This document shows positions 1 through 5,670 of a stretch of 9,572 nucleotides of DNA, one piece after another (the stretch's first letter is position 1; each line of letters starts with the position of its first letter). Position numbers and translations under genes: made by a program. The stretch lies in contig JAQGII010000210.1 of assembly GCA_028291305.1 (NCBI GenBank), positions 1 through 9,572 of the forward strand, written 5' to 3'. The notes under the pieces are model-generated. The model did no database searches, was not told where the DNA came from, and saw only the letters and a list, made by a program, of their open reading frames with translations. This DNA is from Caulobacteraceae bacterium (GTDB lineage Bacteria > Pseudomonadota > Alphaproteobacteria > Caulobacterales > Caulobacteraceae).

Positions 1-54
1 ACCTTCGCCAGCGCCGTTTGCATCGCCGCCATCGTCATCTGGTGGGCCCAATGA
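1..54 (+). CDS. C-terminal end of a membrane protein (partial)
   Basis: The first 18 codons of the window read as the end of a plus-strand gene, TFASAVCIAAIVIWWAQ followed by TGA at 52-54. Nearly every codon ends in C or G, as in the genuine genes here, and the stretch from about residue 4 to 16 is hydrophobic enough to be the last transmembrane helix, with a very short tail. The family cannot be named from 17 residues; a transporter or other integral membrane protein is likely. It converges on the RTX gene that ends at 301. The other plus-strand frame open here gives a proline- and serine-rich peptide without third-position bias, so I prefer this frame. Confidence 0.5.
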   Translation, partial: TFASAVCIAAIVIWWAQ

Positions 55-300
55 GTCTCGACCCTAGTGCGTCCGCCTGAAGGCTGACGGTTAGCGACAT
101 GGGCCTGCTCGTCCTTCGTGCGTGCAACGGCGCCTCCGCACGGTGGGCGCAGTCATACGCTAACTTGTCTTCCGCCATGGCGGTCGGTAGCGGTCGCCGC
201 ATAGACACCGCGAATGTCCGGTTTCAGGCGCAGCCCCAGAGTCCACTCCTAGAGCCGAGCTCACGCTCACGCGAACCCGGAGCCGCAGTCACGGCCACGG
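55..300. other. Spacer between convergent genes; no gene seen
   Basis: This is 246 bases between the stop of the plus-strand membrane protein (54) and the stop of the minus-strand RTX gene (301). The open frames crossing it lack the third-position bias of the real genes. I looked for a bidirectional terminator and found only a 12-base perfect palindrome without a loop (CCGCCATGGCGG, 172-183) and a few stems of 4-5 bp with no T run behind them. No RNA gene is recognised. Confidence 0.6.
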
Positions 301-3300
301 TCAATGCACCCAGAAGAGGGTGTCGTTCAGGACATATGTTTGCAGCACCGGGGTTCCGCCGACGTCGTGCAGAGTAACAGCGTGTCCGGACCCGTCTACG
401 CCCAGCAGGTCGCCCGCCAGAGTCACGGATGAGCTGAGCTGGCCGGAGGCCGACAGTGACGCCGCTTGCACTCCCCCGCCCGTGTGCCAGCTCACCGCCA
501 TGCCGCCGTTGGCTGTGGCCAGGGCGCGGACGGTGGACAGGCCGCCGCTGGAAGCGCCGAGGTCGGCGCGCTGGACCGCGCCGGTGGCTGGGTCGAACAG
601 CTCGGCCCAGACGTCGCCGTTCTGCAGATAGGCCAGGCCGACCTGGTTGTTGGAGAGCAGGACTACGTCCATGGCGCTCAGGTCCCCCGCCACCGCCGCG
701 AAGGGGCCAGTAGTTGCGCCATTGCCATACTCGGCGCCGAACACCCCGCCGCCCTGGCTCCACAGGATGGCCACAGACCCGTCGTCATGGGCTTGCAGCT
801 TGAACTGGGTGTGCCAGGGATCAAGGTCCTGGGCCACGGTGATCGCAGGGGTGATCATGCCGCGGGGCCCCATGAGCTGCAGGTCCAGCGAAGTGGCGAG
901 GCCGTTCTGGCCGCCGTCAGGGCTGAGCCAGGCCTCCGCGAAGCCGTTGCCCGCGCCCGGCAATGCAGCGAAGCCGGCGGCGAACTGCGAGCCCGAGGCG
1001 GAGAAGTCGCCCTGGATCAGCAGATTGCCGGAGGCGTCGAAAGCGTCGAAATGGGCGGTCCCGGCGTAGGTGAAGACGAAGCCGCCGCCATCGAGCGCGT
1101 TGACCGTGGGGGTTCCGCGCGCGTCGGAGGGCATGGAGAACCAGCCGACGTTGTTGGTGTTGGCGTCGAACAGGCCGAACACGTTGGCGGCGCTGTCGGT
1201 GACGAGGTAGCCGCCGCTGATGAGCGGGCTGAAGGCGGGGGTCTGGGAGGTGTACTGATTGTGCACGAACGCCCGCTGGCCGGCGGCGTTATAAATCTCG
1301 TAGTCCGACGATCCGGCGTAGGTCACCTCGTAGAAGCCGCCCGCCGGTAGGGTGGCAATCTGCGGCGTGAAAGTCTGGCCGGACGGCGCGTAACCCAACA
1401 GTGAAGCCGAAGCCGTTGGATTGCCTGAGGCGTCGTAACTCTGTTCTGTCGCCACGTGGCTGCCGTAGCCGCCGTTCTGTGAAGTCACTACCGCCAGCGC
1501 ATGATTCGACAGCGTCGCTGCGCCGGTCCAGCCGGCGGAGGCGCCGAGGGTGGCTGTGGTCGAGCCCTGCAGGCTCTCACCTTCCTGACCGAGGGGTGGA
1601 GCCGGAGGGCCGGTCGTCTGATCAGCGCCGACGATGGTGTCGCCCTGCATCTGGACCTTCGAAGGCGGCAAGCCGTCCAGAGTGGTCACCAGCCACCAGC
1701 CGGAACCTGCATTAACCCCATCGAGGTTGGACCATATCCGCGCGTCACCGGAGGGGGCGGCGTCGATCTTGACGTAACCGTCTGCCTGGGGATTTGAGCC
1801 CGTGTAGCCGGCCCTAGCCAGGAGGCCGGACAGATCGATCGTGTCCTCGCCAGGTGCGAAATCCGTGATATGGCCGCCAACCCAAGGCGTTTCGGCAAAG
1901 CTGAAAACGTCCGCTCCCGCACCGCCCGTCGCGACGTCGCCCCCGCGACCTAGCTGGAAGAGGTCGGCGCCCGCTCCGCCTATCAAGCGGTTGCCCGTGT
2001 TGTTCGAGATCACGACATCGCCGGCATTGTTGCCGCTGACCGTCTGCTGAGAGCCGCTGAGGGTGATGCGGAACACGCCATCAGGCGCGACGTAGGCGCT
2101 GGCGCTCGTGGTCACGACCGCCACATTTGGATCGTACTGCGCTAGGGCGTTGGCCGCGTTGGAGCTGGTCGGGGCGATGTGTTGCAGGTCCGCGACCACC
2201 ACTGCCGCGCCTGGGCTGCGACCGTCGGCATCGAAATAGATGTTGGATCCGCCGGCTCCATCGGAAGCGACCGTGACAAAGCCATCAGCGACCGGGTCGA
2301 CGCCGGTGACGCCGGCGCGGCCAAGCAAGGCGTTGAGATCCAGCTTGTCCGCGCCCAATGTGAAATCGGTGACTTGCGCCGCCCCGGTCGGCGTCGTCGA
2401 AACGACGAACCGGTCCGCCCCGTCGCCGCCCGTCAGAATGTCGGCCTGCCCGCCGCCGTCCAGGACATCGGCGCCGAGTCCTCCGGACAGGGTATCCACG
2501 CCGGGGCCTCCCAGCAGGATGTCATCGCCCGCGCCGCCGTAGAGCTTGTCGTCCCCGGCGCCCCCGGACAATAGATCGTTGCCGTCGCCCGCGGCGGCCG
2601 AGGGGGTAATCCGGAACACCGACCCATAAACGGTGGTGGCGTAGAGCGCACCCGCTCCGTCGACGCCGAACGAGGTGACCAGGCCATTCAACTGCGGCCC
2701 GTCGAATTTCAGGCTGCTGTCGAGGTTGATCACGCTGGTCGCCTGACCTTCGGTGAAGGTCGCCGCCCAGAGGTTGGGGGTGACGAAATCCCCGAAGATG
2801 TACAGCCCCTGGGCGCCGCCTGGACCGGCGTAAACATAGCCGCCGACGACGCAGTCGCCTTGCGTCGGGCCCGTCCCGTGATCGTAGACCAGGCCGCCGT
2901 CCGTGAATGAGGGATCGGAGGGGCCCAGGGTTCCTTCGCGCGTGGCCCAGCCGAAGTTCTCGCCGCCGGGGGAACCGGCACGGATCACATTGACCTCTTC
3001 CTGAGCATTCTCGCCCACGTCGCCGATGTACAGGTTGCCCGCTGCATCGAAGCTATCGCGCCAGGGGTTGCGCAGGCCCAAAGCCCAGACCTCGTCGGCC
3101 CCGTCTACACCGACGAACGGGTTGTCGTGGGGAATGGCGTAGTTGCGGCTGGGGTCCGCCGGAAAGTCATCGTGGTGGACATCGATCCGCAGGATTTTGC
3201 CGAGCAGAGAGTTCGGATCGCCCGCCGGGTTTGTGGCCACCGGCCCCTCGTCGTTGTCCCCGGTTGCAACATAGAGATAGCCGTCCGGGCCGAAGCCCAG

Positions 3301-3840
3301 CCATCCGGCGTAGTGTTGATTGTTGGGATGGTCGATCGACAGGATGAGCGTCTTCGACGCCGGATCTGCCCTGTTGGGGTCGGTGGCTGACCGAGTGTAC
3401 TGCCAGACCTCGAATGCGCCCGAGGGGGTCGCCACGCTGACATAGAATTGTCCGTTGGCGGCATAGTTCGGATCGAAGGCCATGCCTTCCAGGCCGCGCT
3501 CTCCGCCGGACCCAAGATCCGAAGCCGGGATTTTCAGAAAGGGCGTGCCGAGCAGGTGATCCGTGGCCAGATCGACGATGTTGATGTCGCCGTTGATGCC
3601 CGCGACGAGCAAGTGGCTCGTATCGCCCGGCGGCGCACCGACAAAGACAGGGGTATTCACGTTGATCGGCAGCTGGTGCACGTCGATGCGACCAGAATCA
3701 GGAGCGAGGTCCTGTGGACCAAAGCCGTAAAGAACGTCGTTTCCCGCGCCTCCGGTAATCGAGTCTGACCCTAGCCCGCCGGATATGGTCTCGCCGCCCG
3801 GCCCAACCGTCAGGACATCGTTACCGCTCCCTCCATTCAT
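301..3840 (-). CDS. Secreted RTX protein with a glucose/sorbosone dehydrogenase-type propeller
   Basis: Numbered from the Met at 3840 (1179 residues), the order is: RTX nonapeptides at about 3-38; a GSDH-type six-bladed propeller at about 54-411; RTX repeats at 418-479; a duplicated RTX-associated module at 472-559 and 641-732 with further repeats (621-647) between; and a repeated C-terminal region at 777-1176. Dehydrogenase hallmarks are GGERGLEGMAFDP near 112, NQHYAGWLGFGPDGYLY near 174 (His176 sits where the family has its catalytic His), GLRNPWR near 255, GDVGENAQEE near 273 and FGW at 296-298. The family oxidises aldoses, usually with PQQ, but this branch also has members of unproven activity. 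There is no N-terminal signal peptide and only one Cys (330), as expected for calcium-folded type I secretion substrates; no secretion ABC transporter gene is nearby. I chose 3840 over the in-frame ATG at 3858 because GAGG lies 7 nt before it and 3858 has no ribosome site. The exact substrate is unknown. Confidence 0.9.
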   Translation of the reverse strand: MNGGSGNDVLTVGPGGETISGGLGSDSITGGAGNDVLYGFGPQDLAPDSGRIDVHQLPINVNTPVFVGAPPGDTSHLLVAGINGDINIVDLATDHLLGTPFLKIPASDLGSGGERGLEGMAFDPNYAANGQFYVSVATPSGAFEVWQYTRSATDPNRADPASKTLILSIDHPNNQHYAGWLGFGPDGYLYVATGDNDEGPVATNPAGDPNSLLGKILRIDVHHDDFPADPSRNYAIPHDNPFVGVDGADEVWALGLRNPWRDSFDAAGNLYIGDVGENAQEEVNVIRAGSPGGENFGWATREGTLGPSDPSFTDGGLVYDHGTGPTQGDCVVGGYVYAGPGGAQGLYIFGDFVTPNLWAATFTEGQATSVINLDSSLKFDGPQLNGLVTSFGVDGAGALYATTVYGSVFRITPSAAAGDGNDLLSGGAGDDKLYGGAGDDILLGGPGVDTLSGGLGADVLDGGGQADILTGGDGADRFVVSTTPTGAAQVTDFTLGADKLDLNALLGRAGVTGVDPVADGFVTVASDGAGGSNIYFDADGRSPGAAVVVADLQHIAPTSSNAANALAQYDPNVAVVTTSASAYVAPDGVFRITLSGSQQTVSGNNAGDVVISNNTGNRLIGGAGADLFQLGRGGDVATGGAGADVFSFAETPWVGGHITDFAPGEDTIDLSGLLARAGYTGSNPQADGYVKIDAAPSGDARIWSNLDGVNAGSGWWLVTTLDGLPPSKVQMQGDTIVGADQTTGPPAPPLGQEGESLQGSTTATLGASAGWTGAATLSNHALAVVTSQNGGYGSHVATEQSYDASGNPTASASLLGYAPSGQTFTPQIATLPAGGFYEVTYAGSSDYEIYNAAGQRAFVHNQYTSQTPAFSPLISGGYLVTDSAANVFGLFDANTNNVGWFSMPSDARGTPTVNALDGGGFVFTYAGTAHFDAFDASGNLLIQGDFSASGSQFAAGFAALPGAGNGFAEAWLSPDGGQNGLATSLDLQLMGPRGMITPAITVAQDLDPWHTQFKLQAHDDGSVAILWSQGGGVFGAEYGNGATTGPFAAVAGDLSAMDVVLLSNNQVGLAYLQNGDVWAELFDPATGAVQRADLGASSGGLSTVRALATANGGMAVSWHTGGGVQAASLSASGQLSSSVTLAGDLLGVDGSGHAVTLHDVGGTPVLQTYVLNDTLFWVH
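313..1512 (-). repeat. Nine degenerate ~45-residue protein repeats (C-terminal region of the RTX gene)
   Basis: Residues 777-1176 of the RTX protein repeat a pattern of a loop with GG or DG, a strand such as GFVFTYAG, then a strand ending in FDASGN or a variant. Clear copies are LPAGGFYEVTYAG, LDGGGFVFTYAG, DDGSVAILWSQGG, NNQVGLAYLQNGD and ANGGMAVSWHTGGG, with returns such as YDASGN, FDANTN, FDASGN, FDPATG and LSASGQ. The spacing is about 40-50 residues. This is the look of a beta-propeller or stacked beta-hairpin domain. It follows the RTX part, so the protein does not end in RTX repeats. Repeat count and fold are inferred by eye. Confidence 0.6.
1645..1920 (-). repeat. RTX-associated module, second copy
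   Basis: Residues 641-732 of the RTX protein begin with GGAGADVFSFAETP and continue through ITDFAPGEDTIDLSGLLARA to a strand-rich tail. They align with the first copy at 2164-2427: both share GADxF, TDFxxGxDxxDLxxLLxRAGxTG, PxADGxV and a later IxxxxDG. This is the arrangement of the M10-type serralysin C-terminal / type I secretion target domains that follow RTX repeats. Finding it internally, well before the C terminus, is not usual. Confidence 0.7.
2164..2427 (-). repeat. RTX-associated module, first copy
   Basis: Residues 472-559 of the RTX protein begin GGDGADRFVVSTTP and contain VTDFTLGADKLDLNALLGRA and PVADGFV. They are directly preceded by a run of nonapeptide repeats (GGAGDDKLY, GGAGDDILL, GGPGVDTLS, GGLGADVLD) at residues 426-461. 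The second copy lies about 170 residues further on. The two are diverged paralogous modules rather than a recent duplication. Confidence 0.7.
3721..3837 (-). repeat. N-terminal RTX calcium-binding repeats
   Basis: Immediately after the start Met, the RTX protein has the nonapeptides GGSGNDVLT, GGLGSDSIT and GGAGNDVLY, matching the GGxGxDxUx consensus that binds calcium in a parallel beta-roll. There is essentially no sequence before them, which is unusual: RTX tracts normally follow other domains. Confidence 0.85.
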
Positions 3841-3847
3841 TCGGGTG

Positions 3848-3851
3848 CCTC
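3848..3851 (-). promoter_or_regulatory. Ribosome binding site deciding the RTX gene start
   Basis: GAGG on the minus strand ends 7 nt before the ATG at 3840. The in-frame ATG at 3858 is preceded by GAGCGTCCCAATAAT, with nothing resembling a Shine-Dalgarno sequence at the right distance. I therefore place the start at 3840. Confidence 0.6.
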
Positions 3852-3855
3852 GGCG

Positions 3856-3886
3856 CATTATTGGGACGCTCGGGCGTCCAATTATG
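3856..3886. promoter_or_regulatory. Imperfect inverted repeat upstream of the RTX gene
   Basis: On the plus strand the arms are CATTATTGGGACGC (3856-3869) and GCGTCCAATTATG (3874-3886), separated by TCGG. They pair over 13 positions with one mismatch and one bulged base. The element covers the alternative ATG at 3858 and ends 5-8 nt upstream of the preferred ribosome site. It could be a protein operator or a leader hairpin affecting translation. Its upstream arm also contains CATAAT on the minus strand, a reasonable -10 hexamer, but I see no matching -35. There is no T run, so a terminator is unlikely. Confidence 0.45.
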
Positions 3887-3923
3887 TTAACTTTGCGACC
3901 ACTTCCCGGTTCCTAAAGCTAAG

Positions 3924-4320
3924 CTATTGATCGTGTTGGCGCTTGCGGAGTCGATTTTGGCATTCGAGCATCTCGAGCTCCGCGTCGAAGGCTGCCGCGC
4001 CGGGCTGCACGCCGCCGTGCGCGATCCTGCGCGTGTCCAGGGCGGCCGCCATGTCATGGGCCGCCTGCTCGTCCGGCACGCCGAACGCGAAAAGGGGAAA
4101 GCCGCTCAAAGCCTGGGCGCGTTGCGGATCTTCGACAACCGCCAGGGAGGGCCCGCCGCCGGCGTGCCGCAGGGCCCAGCCGACCACCGAGCCGTCCGTC
4201 TTGAACGGGAACGCCTTCTGATAGCCGAGCAGGTCGGCGAACCAGCCGGCGGCGGCCTCCGGGTCGATGGCCCAGGTCCTCCACATTGCGCAGGCGGAAC
4301 GGGTTGGCCGGCTTGGTCAT
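3924..4320 (-). pseudogene. VOC/glyoxalase-fold protein, frameshifted and with an abnormal tail
   Basis: From the ATG at 4320 the frame reads MTKPANPFRLRNVEDL and then goes out of phase. The next frame, from about 4272 on, continues with AIDPEAAAGWFADLLGY, VGWALRHAGGGPSLAVVE and FPLFAFGVPDEQAAHDMAAAL, which is typical of small VOC-superfamily (glyoxalase/bleomycin-resistance-like) proteins. Restoring one base between 4272 and 4273 joins the two parts into NVEDLWAIDPEAAAGW, which fits the family. The end, HGGVQPGAAAFDAELEMLECQ followed by a basic tail, lacks the usual DPDGN-type segment that carries the last metal ligand. The gene therefore looks inactivated at both ends. A sequencing error could explain the frameshift but not the tail. 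It sits between the RTX gene and the uronate operon without an evident partner. Confidence 0.65.
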
Positions 4321-4377
4321 GGACGACCAGCCTGCCCCGCGCATCTACCGAGGCCTAATTTTGGGCTGACAGAGCCG
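4321..4377. other. Short spacer between the two decayed genes
   Basis: These 57 bases separate the dehydratase remnant from the VOC pseudogene. On the minus strand a 4-bp stem (GGCT, loop CTGTC, AGCC) is followed by CAAAATTA, which is only a very weak terminator candidate for the uronate operon. No other feature is seen. Confidence 0.3.
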
Positions 4378-4743
4378 TCACGGGCCTTTCGGCGATACGA
4401 AGGTTTCGTCGGCCACGGTCCAGGCCCGGGTCTGGCTGCTGAGGCTGACGCCCAGGCCGGGCCGGTCGGGCACGATCATCCGTCCGTTGCGGATGTCCAG
4501 GTCCTCGTTGAACAAGGGATCGAGCCAGTCGAAATGCTCGACCCAGGGTTCGCGCGGATAGGCCGCGGCGAGATGCAGATGGATCTGCATGGCGAAGTGC
4601 GGCGCCAGGCCGAGCCCGGCCTGATCGCCTGCCGATAACCCCGTGACAGCTCCGCCGTTGAACGAGCGGCTGTAATTATAGAGGATCGAGCCGTCCTGAC
4701 CGGGCAGCAGGAACGACAGGGGGAAGCCGGTGGAGCGCCAATG
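4378..4743 (-). pseudogene. 3' remnant of an enolase-superfamily sugar-acid dehydratase (mandelate racemase type)
   Basis: The frame runs from directly after the kdgK stop to TGA at 4380-4378, about 121 codons with normal third-position bias. From GLGLAPHFAMQIHLHLAAAY onward, through EPWVEHFDWLDPLFNE and VPDRPGLGVSLS, it matches the last 70-80 residues of mandelate racemase/muconate lactonising family proteins, including the PH that carries the catalytic His of that group. The capping domain and most of the barrel, with the metal ligands, are absent, so it cannot be active. The first 35-40 codons (WRSTGFPLSFLLPGQDG, YNYSRSFNGGAV) do not resemble the barrel segment expected there and may come from something else. 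The only ATG is at 4590 and would give 70 residues; no ribosome site is obvious before it. Subfamily unknown. It is not the tail of ManD-type mannonate dehydratase, which ends differently. Confidence 0.65.
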
Positions 4744-5670
4744 TCAGGGTTTCGACAGGCTCGGCTCCATCGTGCTCGACGGGGGTAAGGCGCCCTTGTG
4801 AGATACGGTCGAGGCGGCGCAGGCCAGTCCCTGTCGAGCGGCGGTTTCGGGGCTTTCATCCTGCAGCCGTCCGGCGAGGTAGCCGCCGTTGAACGCATCG
4901 CCCGCACCGGACGTGTCAACGACGTCTGCAGGTTCGACGGGGAGGGTATGCCGCTGGCCGTCCGCCAGGACGAGGGCGCCCCGGGCGCCCAGGGTCAGCG
5001 CCACCTCCGCGGCGCCGAGGGTCCGATACCGCTCGGCTTGCCTCGCCGGATCGGCTTCGCCCCACAGCAGTTCGCCGTCGGCTTCGCTGGGAAGGACAAT
5101 GTCGCTGAGCGAGCAGGCCGCTTCGGTGACCCTGCGGGCGTCCTCGAGACTACCCCAGAGTTGGGGTCTGACATTGGGGTCGAACGCGATCCTGCCGACC
5201 TTTCCGCGCAGATCGGCCAGCAGGTCGAGAGCCTCGCGCCGCTCGCCCGGCTCAAGTATCGCAAGGCTTATCCCGGACAGATAAACCAGGTCCGCCCCCG
5301 CGAGGCGCTGGGCTCCGCCATGGGTCTGCAACTTCGCCAGCCAGAGTTTGGCGGCGGACGTGCTGCGCCAGTAGTGGAAGGTCCGCTCCCCGGCCGCATC
5401 CAGCTCGATGATGTAGAGGCCCGGCAAGCGGCCGGGGACGGTGAACACCAGGCTGAGGTCCAGCCCGCGGCGCTCGAACTCGCCGCGCAGGGCGCCGCTC
5501 CACCCCTCTTCGCCGAGCGCGGTCAGGAAGGCGACCTGATCGGCGGGCTCCAGCCGACGACGCAGGTGGACGGCGGCGTTGAACACGTCTCCCGCCACGC
5601 CTTGCCGCAACAGGCCGGGCCCGGCCGGGGCCAGTTCGATCATGGCTTCGCCGATGCACACTGCCCGCAT
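4744..5670 (-). CDS. kdgK: 2-keto-3-deoxygluconate kinase, PfkB family
   Basis: Phosphorylates 2-keto-3-deoxygluconate to KDPG with ATP in the cytoplasm, the step that feeds uronate-derived carbon into the Entner-Doudoroff aldolase. The 308 residues match the family length. The N terminus MRAVCIGEAMIEL, the VAGDVFNAAVHL segment near 25 and YWRSTSAAKLW at 100-110 are characteristic of KDG kinases. The PfkB signature DTSGAGDAFNGGYLAGRL starts at 252, with the catalytic base at Asp258. The ATG shares one base with the uxuB stop (TGATG), and GAGG lies 10 nt upstream, so translation is probably coupled. The last residues, about 298-308 (SSTMEPSLSKP), are written by a dispersed-repeat-like sequence and replace the normal ending. 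The core fold is complete, so the enzyme should work. A fructokinase or other sugar kinase is a less likely alternative given the neighbours. Confidence 0.87.
   Translation of the reverse strand: MRAVCIGEAMIELAPAGPGLLRQGVAGDVFNAAVHLRRRLEPADQVAFLTALGEEGWSGALRGEFERRGLDLSLVFTVPGRLPGLYIIELDAAGERTFHYWRSTSAAKLWLAKLQTHGGAQRLAGADLVYLSGISLAILEPGERREALDLLADLRGKVGRIAFDPNVRPQLWGSLEDARRVTEAACSLSDIVLPSEADGELLWGEADPARQAERYRTLGAAEVALTLGARGALVLADGQRHTLPVEPADVVDTSGAGDAFNGGYLAGRLQDESPETAARQGLACAASTVSHKGALPPSSTMEPSLSKP
4747..4780. repeat. Dispersed-repeat-like element overlapping the kdgK 3' end
   Basis: The core TTTCGACAGGCTC at 4750-4762 is a sequence I know as part of widespread intergenic repeats in alphaproteobacteria. 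Read on the other strand they often translate as SLSKP or SLSKD. It is followed by a GTGCTCGAC segment at 4772-4780. Here the element supplies the final kdgK codons and abuts the point where the dehydratase remnant starts. Only one copy lies in the window, so its repeat nature rests on recognition. Confidence 0.5.

Noticed and set aside
172..183. Perfect 12-base palindrome CCGCCATGGCGG as a terminator
   Set aside because: It has no loop and no T run, and such short palindromes occur often by chance in GC-rich DNA.
466..1350. 294-codon open frame on the plus strand inside the RTX gene
   Set aside because: It is antisense to a clearly recognisable protein; its product is low-complexity Gly/Ala/Arg/Glu without a family match, as expected from GC-rich mirror frames.
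2419..2592. Short periodic DNA repeats as a possible CRISPR array
   Set aside because: The periodicity is 27 bases, encodes GGxGxDxUx nonapeptides in frame, and has no spacers.
3881..3886. CATAAT (minus strand) as a sigma-70 -10 box for the RTX gene
   Set aside because: There is no recognisable -35 hexamer at 16-18 nt, so I mention it only within the inverted-repeat entry.
4476..4919. 147-codon minus-strand frame spanning the kdgK end and the dehydratase remnant
   Set aside because: It is Arg/Pro/Ser-rich and out of phase with both recognisable protein sequences.
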